A stretch of DNA of 64,000 nucleotides from Ophioderma brevispina (GCA_023653785.1 JAMKCH010012615.1:1-64000), one strand, 5' to 3'. Shown: positions 11,136-23,330, counted from the first letter of the stretch. Numbers and translations: made by a program. The notes: a model not told the origin generated them from the sequence alone.

Positions 11136-11870
11136 GGGCCGTATCTCAAACGATGTTTAAATACACGGTGGTTAGGCCTAAAACTGGGTTAGCTAACGCA
11201 CTGTTTAAAAAAAAGCAGGTTAAATATTTTAACCAAGGTCGTTTAGCTAACACGGGATTTCATCGCCGTAAAATATCATCCACCGAACCTGGACTATATT
11301 CGCCGTGATAGAGATCAGTACGTGTGCTTTGACACCAATATTTATTGCCAGACACGCCTTCCGTAGATTAATTGTAAAAGCAACGCATGAAGCCCACGGG
11401 TAAAGTTCAAGAATGCGCGTAAGCAATGAGCTTAGAATTGTGAATATGGAGACAACACGAGGCCTATTTTTAAAACTAGCTAAACTGTTTTATGTCGTTG
11501 TGCCGCATTTTGCGATCATTCAATACTGTAACAGATATACACGAGCATGAAAATAGAACGCAAAGGAAAAATGGCGCGAAGGAAAGAAACCGAGATTCGG
11601 AAAAGAAAGATAAGAGAAATAAAGCAGGTAACTGGTCTAACCAGAGTATCACATAGAGCTGAACATATAGGCATTTGATTGAAAACGTGAAGTTAACCAC
11701 GCCTTAAACTACCCCCCGGCCAAGTTCTAAGTTTAACGTTTTAGGCATGTTAACGATGTTCAGCTAAAAATTAAACAGCGTTTAAAGTTAACCATGCTTT
11801 GAGAATTGCGTCTATTTTAGAGGGCGTTTAAATTGCGATTTAAACCAGTGATTAGCGTAAAACATCGTTT
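11136..11870. mobile_element. Second insertion in copy A with CAAACGATGTTT inverted ends
   Basis: Copy B lacks this roughly 735-bp segment, and the flanks rejoin there at an 'ataaaattt' site. TCAAACGATGTTTAAA near the left end matches the reverse complement of the right end (TTCAAACGATGTTTTAC). The left end has about 13 extra bases (gggccgtatctca). A GAAA target duplication is possible but weak. The interior has many GTTTAA and TTAACC words and one chance ORF on the minus strand. The superfamily is unknown. Confidence 0.75.
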
Positions 11871-12055
11871 GAAATTTTGGATGTTCATTTCAGGGTGAAT
11901 TCATACTCTGGTATGCATTATAAAGTGTAAAAACACCCGGCTTTAAAAAAATTGGAACGCCCTTTTCTGAAAATTTTAAAGTGACCCTTTAAATAGTAAA
12001 CAAGTGCAGTAAGGTAATTTCCGATAATCTGCAGGGGCCACTTCAAATCCAATTA

Positions 12056-12225
12056 AAGGTGCATTTTGTGCTCAACACATCAGTTTTGTTTATGGTTCTG
12101 AGATATCCGAGAAAAGATAAATTCCAAAATTTCAGTTGATTTTGATGAGGCGGTTTTGATGTTATTAACAAAGTGTTATATCACTGTGCCAGCGACCAAG
12201 GCCACGTGGATAATTCTGCTTTTAC
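12056..12225 (+). mobile_element. Truncated TTAA-type element, left part only
   Basis: TTAA followed by AGGTGCATTTTG resembles the left end of the element at 48939-49251. Similarity then runs through 'ttttgtttatNgtt', 'atatccNNgagaaaag' and 'caaaatttNNgttgatt'. No right terminus is found. A matching remnant sits in copy B at about 16455-16615, so this piece predates the duplication. Confidence 0.5.
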
Positions 12226-12239
12226 TGCTCTTATCCATA

Positions 12240-12315
12240 TGACTCATTAGACTAGTTGGTAGAGCATCAGACTAGTGAACCGAAGGTCCCAGTTTCAAAG
12301 CCTGGCTGGTCAGTG
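12240..12315 (+). repeat. tRNA-like (tRNA-Lys-like) SINE head or tRNA pseudogene
   Basis: A box-A-like TTAGACTAGTTGGTAGAGCA is followed by CATCAGACTAGTGAACCGAA, then GGTCCCAGTTTCAAAGCCTG where GGTTCGAGTCC would form box B. The order and spacing fit a tRNA. The wording is close to tRNA-Lys genes, but the anticodon arm is mutated and box B is damaged. It is therefore a pseudogene or the 5' head of a tRNA-derived SINE, not a working tRNA. Confidence 0.6.
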
Positions 12316-12715
12316 CAATTTTTCAATGAATGCCAATTTATGTTTGGTAGACTGGTAGAAGTTTAAGAATCCTCATGTTCTGTAATACCACACTTTTTCA
12401 TTCATTTTGACCTAAAATTAAAGGATTGAGGATACATGTTATCAATTATCCCGGCTAGTATCTTATTAGCCAGTTTCATTTGTTTGCTTTTTTATTTATG
12501 GAAAGTTCTTTTCCATAATCAAAGAAGGATTTTTCCATTGCACTCATTTAATTCTCACCTTTACCAAGTAGACTGAACTAAAAATAGGTTGCTTGCAAAC
12601 CAGAGCACACTATATAATGCATAGAACGTGTACTGTATGGCCATGTCTCGAACCCTAGGTGGTATTTAAATCTTAGCAGTGTCATATAAGTGCACTTAAG
12701 GATGGCAATAAGAAC

Positions 12716-13110
12716 ATGTGTTGGCTCCCTCTTAACGTGAACTGTGTTAAAGAAACAGCCCATTCCTCTCTTCCAACCAGTCATAAATGGCCTTACAAAA
12801 ACACTGCTATCTCAGAGTGTATTGGGTTCATCCCACAATGCAACCGGTTTGGGACATTTCAACCTTTTTTTTTTTCAATAATGTCATGTGATGCCAGCAT
12901 GGGAACCCCGACAACTCCCATCTTTAAAGTATGTGCCGCTTCGCGTTACTTCCGTGTATTTTAATAAAGTGATCACTTTCCGTTTGATTTTATATCATAA
13001 CGGAAATTGTATTATGTGCAATTTTATTGATAATAATATATAAAGGTACTCTAAAGGATGTTATTGTTGTCTTGAATGGCATCATATTATAGGCTAGGCA
13101 ATCATTTGAT
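12716..13110 (+). repeat. Fragments of the long dispersed repeat between copies A and B
   Basis: 12716-12860 matches the part of copy A at about 8722-8860 ('aacgtgNactgtgttaa', 'gaaacagccc', 'gggacatttca' versus 'ggtacatttca'). 13035-13110 carries the 'aaaggatgttNttgttgtct' block seen again at 17035-17110 and 53265-53345. This indicates a repeat family with several truncated copies, not a single duplication. Confidence 0.6.
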
Positions 13111-13947
13111 GATCTGGTTTGTATCGCAGGTAGTTGCTGTGTTGTTATAAGGCATATTTTTAAAATTATTTAGATTTGGCTTCCATTTTTGCTTTGGAGT
13201 ATGGACTCAATGTTACAAGTGTCATGCATTATGTTCATTGGGTCCTATGTATATATAGTAACTCCATAGTTTGATCATAGGGTGGAATAGAATTTAATAT
13301 GGAGAGTGCAAGCCTAGGCGTTTCAACAATAGGCCCTAAAGGAGGCCAGGTTGGCTAAATGGCAGATTCTTATTCTACACAAACTTATCTATATTTTCAG
13401 CAGAAAAAAATGGTGTCCAACTCAATTTATGTCAGGCCCAAGTTGGACCATGCTACCTGACTAAAGGTATTGCACCTACATGCCTAACATATGGTATATC
13501 ATCTGTGGTATTGTTTGTATTGGGTAAAAATATAGAATGTGTGTGTGACACGGATGCAATAAATGAGGAAAATCGATGTAAAAAATGACCAAAGTTATGA
13601 AAATTATGTAAAATCTGTATTCAGCATTCAAAGAAAAAGGTAAGATCCTCTCCACAACAAGTATTTTTGTATTGTTAATAAATTCAAAATATTTCAAATT
13701 TGCTATAACAAATTTGTATTATTACCTAATGATGACAAATGACAATAGTTGAGTGGGAATTTGCTAGAAATATAACCAAGGTCGTGTTTTCACCATCTTT
13801 GATTCAGCGTTAAAAGGTGTCCTCTCCAGAACATGCTGATAATAGGTAATAATTGAACCGAGAATGACTGGAGATTTTATATTTATTCCTAAAAAAGAAG
13901 CATTTTTTCCTAAACAGATTAGAACATAAATTTGCTGTTGTTAAGGC
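13111..13947. other. Unassigned stretch between repeat copies
   Basis: AT-rich sequence. Apart from short ORFs with no recognisable motif nothing is seen, and no strong inverted repeat was found by eye. Confidence 0.4.
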
Positions 13948-16615
13948 CTATAATCTAGGTATTCTCATCAGGTAGCAAATTAGAGTAGGAAACCCAATGT
14001 TCTCTCATAAACTAGTCTATCATGTCTTGTCCAATTCTTTGAAACTCGAAGGTATGCAAGTATGACATTCTTTGAAAAGTTATGTTGTGGGCTTTGAAAA
14101 ATCTGACAGATGTTGCGTTTTGGGGCTTTTGTCGTCGTTTGTGTTTTGGCATGAATGTGTTGGTAGGCAAAGATTATGCGGAATTGTCGGTTGTCTTACA
14201 ATGTAGAGCATGCTGTGTGAAAGCGGAAAGCCATGCATTATCAATGACGGCACTGGCCTAGAGAGGCATTGCATTGCAGCCTAATATGGATAACCACTTG
14301 GCCAGTAAATTTCATGCCCTTATCTAGGTAGACGATAGTTATGTTATTGCCGAAGGGTAGTTTGTTATTGTTTTCCCACCAAATATTTTCTCCAGGTCTA
14401 AAGTTACATGTTGCCTTGTACCATGTGTACTTTACACTCATTCCCAGTTGCTCCTGGAGATTAGTGTAGTTATGCAAGTATATACCTGAATGCAAATTGT
14501 TCAACATGGTTCAAACGCGCACTATAATAATAGTAATATGCTTGAACTTTAACTGGCCACTGTGTTAACTTGAAACAGCCCAAATTCTCTCACTTCAACC
14601 CATCAATCATAAGTGGCCTTGAAACACACAGTACCTAAGAGAGCATATAGCCACTCCCACAATGCATCAGTTTTGAGTACATTTACATCAATAATCCCTG
14701 CATGAGCCCGGCAGTTGACCCACAACAAATCCCTTTTGGAATATACATAAAAATCGACCTTTTGACACCATTCCTGCACACAAAACAATATACTGTAAAA
14801 AATTTATAATGAACGTTGTTGTGCTCATTTAATTCTTTACACTGGCCCTAAATTACTGACATGTTTAGGACAGAACATTATAGGCACAGCAATGTATTAT
14901 GGGATGAGTTCAGCACAACCGTGCTACTATGAAGCAAGATTAAATGCAACCACTGTTATTTCTTGGGAAAATTGCCTGCTTAGTCTACCTTGTAGTTGTC
15001 AATCATACTGAATGTGAAATTGTTTGGCTTTTTCAATATTGTTTATGGGATAAAAGTGTTTAAAACCTAGTCTGATATTATAAGTGGGGTAAAAATTAGC
15101 CCAATTTGACGTGTCGATGGTTGAAATCGGGGTATATTAGTCGAGTGATATTGATATGTATGTAGTAATTTTGTATTAAGTTGACCATTTTACAGTACTC
15201 TGTTATCAACACCACAAGCTCATAATATTGGACAGGTTGACAAACAAGAAGATGTCCTTGTAGTAAAATTGCCACCACAGAGGTTGGAAAGTGGGACTTT
15301 CAGAAATAATTTAGTTCAGTGATATATACCATTTGCAAAGTGATTCTCACAAAATTTATAATGTAGGCGTGAAAATAAATGTTATGGAAAGTGAAACTAC
15401 AGGTTAATGGGGGGGGTTCTCAACACGAAAGACAATACAGGACGCGCACAGACATCGGTCCCATCAGCCTTCTGGGAATATCAATGACCCCTTTTTCTGC
15501 AATTTGGTATATGAATGGGTCGTTTTTCAAATTTTCTGAAATTTGTGAAACTAGCCGCATTTCTCAATCTGAAGCCAAAATTGTCCAAAATTTGCTTAAA
15601 ATGTCAAAATTTTTTTTTTTTCAGTTGCAAATGGCAAATTTGGGTTAAATTTGGCTAAATTTGCATCTTGGTGTAGCTATGGGTCCCTTTTTGGCACATA
15701 TGTATGCTATCAGGGTCCTATTCCAGCGTCGTGGAGGACGTCCCCTAACCAAACCATAGGGGGACCCCATCCATCCCGGGTTAAGTACGGTAAGGGAACA
15801 AAATGAAGAGAATGAAGAAGGTAGGAATTCTCTCCATTAAGGTGTTAAAAGATTCACACATAGATTGACAAACTTCCTGTATGCAGGTCCACATGAGCAT
15901 GTCTTACCGATTGAAATCTTCGACGACCTAAAATATTATACCAGCAAAATCTTGGTGTCAGTGGAAGTTGGAAAAAGCAATAAACAGGTTTTCCATAACA
16001 ACAAAATTGATTTAAAGTCAGTGCCATTAAAATTTGCCATATTTGTGGTTTCGGGTAAGTAAACAGTACATTAATACAATGTAATTTCATAAATTACATA
16101 GATTGGCGATTGAAGAGCTATGTCACTTGAGTAATGGTATAGTGAAAAATTAATTTAAAAAAATACTAAAGCCCAGATTAAGGTGCCATTTTGTGGAGTT
16201 CCAAATCATAATAATTAAATACGGATGACAAGTGAAGTAAACAGTTACCTATTGCAATGATGAAAGGCCATTTGTATTACGTAACATAAAAATAAAATTT
16301 GGCTGTCATTTCAGGTGAATTAATCTCTGTATGCATTACAAGATGTAAAAAAACACCGGCTTAAAAAAATGGGAAGCCCTTTCTGAAAATTTTAAAGTGA
16401 CCTTTAATAGTAAACAAGTGCAGTAAGGTACATTTCAGATAATGCCGCGCACTCAATCAATTACAGTGCATTTTGTGCTCTAACATTCATTTTGTTTATG
16501 GTTCATAAGGATCCCGAAGAAAGATCATTCCCAAAATTTCAGTTGATTGGAGAGGCGAGTTGATGTTATTAACAAATGTTTTATATCACGGTGCCCCAGT
16601 GGCCAAGGCCACTGA
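13948..16615 (+). repeat. Long dispersed repeat, copy B
   Basis: Collinear with copy A from the 'tagcaaattagagtaggaaa' block to 'ggccaaggccac'. It lacks both insertions found in copy A and so preserves their empty sites (TA at about 16098 for the mariner-type element). The two copies differ by very frequent one- or two-base indels. After 16615 the copies diverge abruptly. Confidence 0.85.
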
Positions 16616-18431
16616 TTCTAAATTTCTGTCCTTTTAAGGAAAGAAAATACAAAATAACTAATCTGTCCAGAGATGATGAATTTGCAAGTATGATTAGGCA
16701 ACATGTATACTTTAGGCTAAAGGTCAGGTGAATTTCAAGGGGGAGGAGACTGTGGATCACGAAAGCATGTGTTGAAGTGTTGCGTTTGTGATTATGACTT
16801 TCCAATAGCATGTTATAAATAAATTACCGGTAAGAACACAAAACAAAAAAAACAGGGAAGTACCCCTTAAGTTAGCTTGGAAAACGACTAGCTGAAAAAC
16901 AATAAACTTGGTGGCCTAATAGAGAATTTATGTAAATTAAAGCAATTGTGAAAACAATTATACTCCTATGGAACTTATTCTGAAAGTCGTATGATGGAAT
17001 ATTCAAAGAGGTTTAATATATAAATAAAAGTATATAAAGGTACTTTAAAGGATGTTGTTGTTGTCTTTGAATGGCATCTTAGGAAGGCTACGGCATCATT
17101 GATGAGTGGGTAATGCTTTGGGATGTCTAAAGTGGGATTTTGCATCTTGTTTAACGGATGTATCTCCAGAACAACACATGATTGTTAAAATCCAAGAAAA
17201 TAAGTATAAAGTAACAGCACTATATTATGTGATAAGTAATAATTGTTGCTATTAGGTTTAGAAACCACAAGTTGCCTAGGCGCTTTTTTTAATCTTGAAA
17301 AAAATTAAGTACATATCTCTAAAGCAAAGTTCCAAATATCTGGGATGTGGCCAGCAACAATGTAAAAATGGATGTTGGATCTAAATGTGCAAGCAGGGTC
17401 CAGTGGCATGCCAACCAAAGACAGACAAGTATGACTAATTAATGTAAAAAATTGTCTTTTTAAGTATGTGTTGTATGATGTTAAACAAAATGTCCTCTTT
17501 AATTATAACAAATTAAATGATCCTTTTTCAGTGAAGTAACATGGAGTTTTATACCAACAGGATATATTGACGGATTGTTTAAACTTTTATTCTACAATGA
17601 GAGATGATGTGCTGATGATATCTGCAAGTTCATGAATGTAATGTGATGACACAGTGAAATTTCCACAATTACCCTTGCACATGTTTCGCATATTGGATTT
17701 GTAACACTATAATATTTTTAAATGTGTAAACTGACCATCAAAGACACACAGTGAGCGGCAGTAATGTCAGTGAACAAGCCACAATCAAACAACCAGAACA
17801 AGTATTCGCCTATTTAAGGTAAAAAATGGCTGTTCCAACGATGGATGATGATGTTAAACATGTCATCTCCTGATATATGGTCCTTTGTCAGCTTAAGTTG
17901 CACAGATCGTGTATAACAACAAGATATCTGAGTAAAACTAAACTAACATTGGAAGATGTTGTTAATGGAGTTACTGCACATATACTCATAATATAACTGC
18001 CGATAGTAAAGTGAAAAACAGCTGAAGATTACTATAATGTCCTTGGCAAAATTTTCAGCATTACTATTGGATTTCAAACAGCTAACATATTTGAATATTG
18101 TAAAATAACCATTAAAAGTTCACAAAGGTCAACAATGCCAGTGACCAGCAACAGTTCAATAATACATCGGTCTAACCATAGAACAAATTAAGAATTAACA
18201 TTTGAAGATGGTAAGGTTTGATTGTCAAAAATAATGTCTATTCCAGACAGAAGCTTTCATCCTAATTCTGATATTTTAGTGATGTTACTGCAACTGCCAT
18301 GATCATATTTTGGAATTTCCTGGGACAATCCGAATTTTTCAATCCACGAGTGGTGCAAATCAGAACAGAGATGATTTTGACCCTTGATGAGATCAAAGTG
18401 CACGCTTAGTGTGAAGTAGCCCTAAATTAAA
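16616..18431. other. Unassigned stretch
   Basis: Contains the short repeat-family block at about 17035-17110 (see 13035). Otherwise it is AT-rich sequence with no supported gene, long ORF or clear terminal repeats. Confidence 0.4.
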
Positions 18432-18775
18432 GGTCCATGGCCGAGCGCTAATGCATTGTCCCAGAACCCCCCAGACTTTTTCCGTAAGTAGTCAAAATTC
18501 TGGTATCATAAAAAAGCTCCCTATTTTTCCCATTACCCTGTGAAATATTCGGGCAAAAGGATGTTGGTTTGGAAGTTATGAGCGAAAATGGCCCCATTTT
18601 GGCGAACAATATTAAGTTTACACCGTACTCTATGGGGCTTACAAAATATCGTTTTTAGCTATCCATCAAAACAGTTTGAAATATTGGCGCGAAAACTTTA
18701 CAGGTGGGGTTTGGGAGTGAAGGCCAATCTATCAAGATGAAAAAAAGTTCATATTCTTAAATCGGGCAACCCCCT
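18432..18775. mobile_element. TTAA-flanked element, AGG...CCT ends
   Basis: TTAA at 18428-18431 and 18776-18779 flank 344 bp that begin AGGTCCATGGCC and end GGGCAACCCCCT. Terminal inverted similarity beyond AGG/CCT is weak. A second, left-truncated copy at 20990-21181 shares 'ccccattttgg', 'actctatggggNttacaaaa', 'gtttttagct' and the same right end with TTAA. This confirms the right boundary. Confidence 0.75.
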
Positions 18776-19189
18776 TTAAACCTTACGTAGCAAAGGCAAT
18801 CCTTCATTAATTGGCTTTCTCACCGTATTCTAACTCTACATGTTATTGATCGATTTTTACCTGTCACTCTTCAGTTGTTACTCGCCCTTTATCTATCCTG
18901 CTAAAATTTACCAAAACTCCTATTTCCCAGCAGTCGTGGAGAAGACTAAAAATCAAAAAATGCTTTTCTAAGACCATAAAAATGTTATGATTTTGTTCCT
19001 GTCTGAAATTGCTCACTTTACACAACCAAACATAACACTCAAGATAATAGTTATGTAGATCCTTTCCCAAGAGAAAAAACATTGCATGAAAATCTGTGAA
19101 ATGACATATAGACTAAATTTATGTCATCTATGAAGACATGGGACTTCAGTACAGAATCAAGACATAGTGGTTTTATATAGCTGAGGTCG

Positions 19190-19400
19190 TTCAGCGACCT
19201 CGCAAAATGTAAGATTGACATCAAGTGAAAAGTTGAAAATTCAAACTTGAACCAGAGGTGAACATGGGATCCCTCTTTGTTGATAAGGGTAAAGGGTCAT
19301 GTGCCAAGGTCAAAGGTCATGTGAAGTCAAGTCGAATGATAGGCCTCGTCAGGCCCACATTGAAATACGTTGAAGATAGCAAGATGAGAACGCACAAAAA
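19190..19400 (+). repeat. GGTCA-rich repeat with a single DR1-like unit
   Basis: It opens with a small palindrome AGGTCGTTCAGCGACCT. It contains 'catgggatccctctttgttgat', then AGGTCAAAGGTCATGTGAAG at about 19307-19326. The same order is seen at 52460-52680, where the AGGTCAAAGGTCA unit is expanded into an array. The family resembles GACCT-rich repeats common in marine invertebrates. Confidence 0.65.
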
Positions 19401-20310
19401 TCTAGGGCTTTTGGCTCATGCTATATAAGTAAACATAGAAAGCATACAGTGGATGCTAGATATCAATCTGTAATTTGCCATCAATAATATAGGCTCCAGA
19501 GTGTGTTATTTTCTAACATTCAGACCTTTTAAAGGAATAGGAGATTTTTAGGATATAAATTCTCTCAAATTTATCGGGACCTACCGAGAACGTTTCAAGC
19601 TTTTAGTAAAACAAGAACAAAAGAAAACCACAAAGCGATGGTTTGAACATGCCTGCTTTGTAATCGTCCCCATATAGAGTATGCCCAGGGGGATTCCTAA
19701 ATATAAATCAGGATAGGACACTCGATCAGAGAGTGGAGGCAACTGCTTTGAAAATCTGTAGCTTATGGATACTGGTCATACGTGGGTGTTATGGCACTAC
19801 ATCATCTCCTGTCATACATACACTCTGCATAAAATTATTAGTAGTGAGGTAGCTTATCAAATTGGTGCCGAGCTACTCATGTCGATATCAAAACTCGTCA
19901 TGGGCATTGGTACAAAGTGTCACACGCCCCTGGTTTGCCTAGATTTGGGTCGTGCAGACAGATAAGGCAAAATCATGATTTTAAGATTTTATTAAAACAA
20001 CTATAGCATATTTAGCTTATTCACTTAGGTGTGATCTAATAAATTGGTGAGCATTCCAAATTTGTAAAAAACTTGGGTTGAAAAAGTTGGGGGGTAGTCT
20101 TTGGAAAAGTCCTGGGCTCTCTAACCAATAAAGGGATATTATTCGAGAGCAAAAATTCTCCTCATCCCAGAGGCAAAATATTTTACTGTGTTAAGTGGTC
20201 AAAAAAATTTTGGGACGAAGAAAAGCTGTATTCGTATTTACACTTCAAAATTTTTGGGCAAAAGGATGTTTGGTTGGATGTATGAGAAAACAAATTGGTC
20301 ATCGGACTGC
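19401..20310. other. Unassigned stretch
   Basis: No gene supported. The left part may belong to the GGTCA-rich repeat, and the rest shows no clear ends or motifs. Confidence 0.35.
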
Positions 20311-20986
20311 TTGTGTCGCCTGCCGTCGCGGTTTTGTTAATGCTTCGGTCCTACACTCCACTCTGACCTTGATATCGCCCCGCGACCCCCTTTGAACCTT
20401 TGACCTCATAAACACCACCCACTGACGAGGTCTGCACGCGCTCAACTCCAGAATATAATCACGTTTGGTTCAACTGGAATTCAATCTTTCAAATGAGGTT
20501 AATTTACATTTTTCAGCCTATTTTACAACTGCACCTCCACCTCCCAGATCCTTCGGCCTCTGTATGCGAACTTGACCTAAATCAACACATGAGGGATCCC
20601 ATGTTGCATCTATGACCAACCAAGTTTGGTTCAATTGAACTCAACTTTTAAATGACGGCTTATAGTTTACATTTTCTCGCCTACCGCTTAACAAACTTTC
20701 GACCCCTCACATGACCCTTTCGATCTTGGTCACTGTGACCTTGACCTCAGCAACACAAGGGGCTCCGATGTTATGTGGCACCATGCTGACACCCACTGAG
20801 TATTTGGTTTAATTTAATCCATCAAAGTTCTGAGGGGATTTTGTATTACAAGCAAATGTTAACCCTTTTTCACAACAGACATCAAGAACAACAGACCATC
20901 AACAACAGAAAACAACAGGACTACAAAAGACAACAGTGGACAAAAATATCCCTATGTGTCTTTCTGCCTTAAGGCAGGCGACACAA
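20311..20986. mobile_element. Inverted-end element with TTGTGTCGCCTGCC termini
   Basis: TTGTGTCGCCTGCC at 20311-20324 is mirrored exactly by GGCAGGCGACACAA ending at 20986. The interior is rich in GACCTTTGACC and TGACCTTGACCTC words and a 'caaNttNggttNaattNaa' motif repeated three times. A degenerate piece of the same terminus (gcaggcgacac) occurs at 48901. It has no coding capacity and is a non-autonomous element. Confidence 0.8.
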
Positions 20987-20989
20987 AAT

Positions 20990-21181
20990 GTGCCCATTTT
21001 GGAGTACCAATATTATTTTACAGTACTCTATGGGATTTACAAAAATTATGTTTTTAGCTTTCACTTCAAAACGGTTGAAATATACGCCCCCCCCCCAAAA
21101 ACTTCCAGGGATGGGGTGGGTTTTTGGGGGGTTTGAAGGCCATTGTATCAAGATGAAAACTTTTAATCGGGTCATCCCCCT
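20990..21181. mobile_element. Left-truncated copy of the 18432 TTAA element
   Basis: Matches the right two thirds of 18432-18775, including 'tacNgtactctatggg', 'tcaagatgaaaa' and the end CATCCCCCT followed by TTAA (21182-21185). Its left part is missing exactly where the TTGTGTCGCC element ends, so the two are fused at about 20987. Confidence 0.7.
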
Positions 21182-21185
21182 TTAA

Positions 21186-22795
21186 GCCTTTCGAGCTGTG
21201 ATTTGATTCAAACCTCCTGAGAACTACCTGCCTATCTATTAGTCCATTCAAAACATAAAAAATAAGGGGTATCACAAAACAAATTGCAAAAGAAACCGAT
21301 TTTACTATATTTAAAATTGGAATGGGCCACATGTCAAAAGTTTACCAATTTGGGACGAGGGATAGGGAAACAATGCATAATTTCAAACAAGGCGCCATTC
21401 AAAAAGATTGCCTAAACTCGGTTCAACTAGAAGTACAAAGTAATCAATAAACTCCCACACAAAGTCTCATAAGTAATGCCTGGTATTTGTCGAATTATAT
21501 GACCAGTTGTTGTGAATAGTGTAAGAGATGTTTTGTTCGCAATCATGCGCTTGTGTCTTAATCGCACGCGGATGTGGACTGCAGCTTTAAAAAAAATCAT
21601 ACGCTGGTTGAATTGGGAAGGTCGGCTGAACACATGAGTGGTGTAAAAGTGGTAGCCGAGAGTTGGTGAGCTATCATGAGGGGTTGTGTTGCAGTTGGAA
21701 AGGGCCGGCAATAAGTCTGCTCCAAGCCAAACTGGACATGTAAATCGGCGACAAACTTGGGCGACTACAGAAGATGAGTTGCCGAACTTGCAGTCGTGAC
21801 AGCAACATGTCACAACTTGTTGCTGTCGTGTTAAGGTCGGACTTGATGGGAAACTGAACAAGTGCCATGATTGATCTTGTTGGTTATGATGCTGTCGCCT
21901 ATTGCTAGGCGATTGCGCATCTCTGGTCTGGTAAATTTTGTCATGTTGACAAGGACTGCAGCCGATTTTGTGAAAAATTGGGTCTGTGTAGTGGGAAAGA
22001 GGGGGGGTCGCCATCCGGGTTGTCTTCTATGTGACTGTACCTTTCTTGGTGTCAACAAATCGGGGATCCAATCGACGAGCAGTCTTAACAGTGACATGTC
22101 ACAATTGTGCCGTCGTTTCAAGGTCGGTGACTGATTGACGATCGGACCAAGTGGCTTTGCCAATTAAACATGTTTGATCGTGTTGGAAAATTTTGTTTTT
22201 TCCCATGATACTATCGGATACGCAGGCGTTTCATCATCCGTTATCTCATTGATGACGGGGAAACTCACAGACTAATCATCCGGTTGGGATTAAAAATTTG
22301 TAAATTTGCAAGTATTTGAAAACTGTAGCCAATTTTGAAAATAAATGACGGTAATGTGTAGTCGTGGAAGAGGTTGGGTCGGGAGCTTGTTTCTTTGTGA
22401 CTTGTACCTTTAATATAAGGGGTGAGTCAAAAATTAATCTCAAAATATAACAAAATAAAATGTGGGCCATTCTCTGGTCACGTTTGTGCCCTCTAAAAAC
22501 GGTAAATTTTGATCTTCAACCCAATGCGGGTCTTGCCAACATAACTATATGTTATTGGTAATACTTTTGGTATAAGGAATAACCTTTAATCCACACCTAG
22601 CAAAAATGTTTCCTGTCCAATTTCGCCAGGATTGGTCAATTGTCATAAGGGGCAAATAGTTTGCTTCATGTTTGTGACGTCAAAGTCAATGATAATCTTT
22701 GGTAATTACTTGCCTATTTCCTAAAATTTGTAAACATAATTTAAAAAAATGACGTCCACACAAGACTTCAGGCCAATATTTCAAACAAACAATAA

Positions 22796-22851
<56 letters not shown>

Positions 22852-22879
22852 ATTTTTGCCCCCAAAATTTAACCATTAA
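21186..22879. other. Unassigned repeat-like stretch with a 48-base A run
   Basis: The part from about 21640 to 22200 contains related sub-blocks ('acatgtcacaacttgttgc' and 'acatgtcacaattgtgccgt', each followed by 'aaggtcgg') and a small hairpin GTCGCCTATTGCTAGGCGA at 21894. This suggests an internally repetitive element. A 195-codon minus-strand frame here looks like chance. An uninterrupted run of 48 A lies at 22803-22850. Confidence 0.45.
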
Positions 22880-23330
22880 CCATACGCGGATTTAGGAGGG
22901 GGTGCTCCTGGCGCGCGGCGACCCCCCTAATTTTTTGCAACAAAGGGCGCCGGGCGTCTTGTAGATGTAGACAAATGCATTTTGCCGCACAGGGCGCCGT
23001 GCCCCTGTATATCTAGGGAAATGACCTTTGGTGGTTGCCCTTGGCGAACAGATTTGTAAAATTTTCCTGCTTGCTTTGCGTCCGCTCGCCGGTAGACAAT
23101 GATTTTTTTTTTGCACTCGGCTTGAATTCTGAAGATAGACCCGGGTGTATGGTGTCATAGTTTCTTTTCTTTGTTGCGATTTTTGTTTCTTTAACACTTT
23201 AGGCGTCCCACCCCCCGCTCCTTCAGATTTCGAACACGAGTGAAAACAAAATGGGTCTACCCTGAAAATTTTAAAAGCGATAGTTACTGGCGCCCCCCCC
23301 CTATTGAGAATTCATGATCCGCCCCCCTGG
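22880..23330. mobile_element. TTAA-flanked element with CCA..GCGGAT ends
   Basis: Flanked by TTAA at 22876-22879 and 23331-23334. The left end reads CCATACGCGGATTTAGGAGG and the right end, on the opposite strand, CCAGGGGGGCGGATCATGAA. It is GC-rich with C and G runs and G-C-rich 'gggcgccg' words. There is no ORF with known motifs. A TTAA target again suggests a piggyBac-type transposase acting in trans. Confidence 0.75.

Larger units (their letters stand above)
8150..12225 (+). repeat. Long dispersed repeat, copy A (with two insertions)
   Basis: This segment is collinear with 13948-16615. Shared landmarks include 'tagcaaattagagtaggaaaccca', the 'tcatgtcNtgtccaa' block, a poly-G run followed by 'ttctcaacac', 'gacatcggtcc', 'gtcgttttcaaaatttt', 'tgggtcccttttt' and 'gaccaaggccac' at the end. 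Copy A is longer because of insertions at 10326-10931 and about 11136-11870. Differences are mainly one-base indels. No reading frame is conserved between the copies, so the unit is probably non-coding, a large non-autonomous element or a segmental duplication. Confidence 0.85.

Noticed and set aside
21427..22014. A 195-codon open frame on the minus strand
   Set aside because: No domain, biased composition, lies over internally repeated DNA, and has no splice or polyadenylation context.
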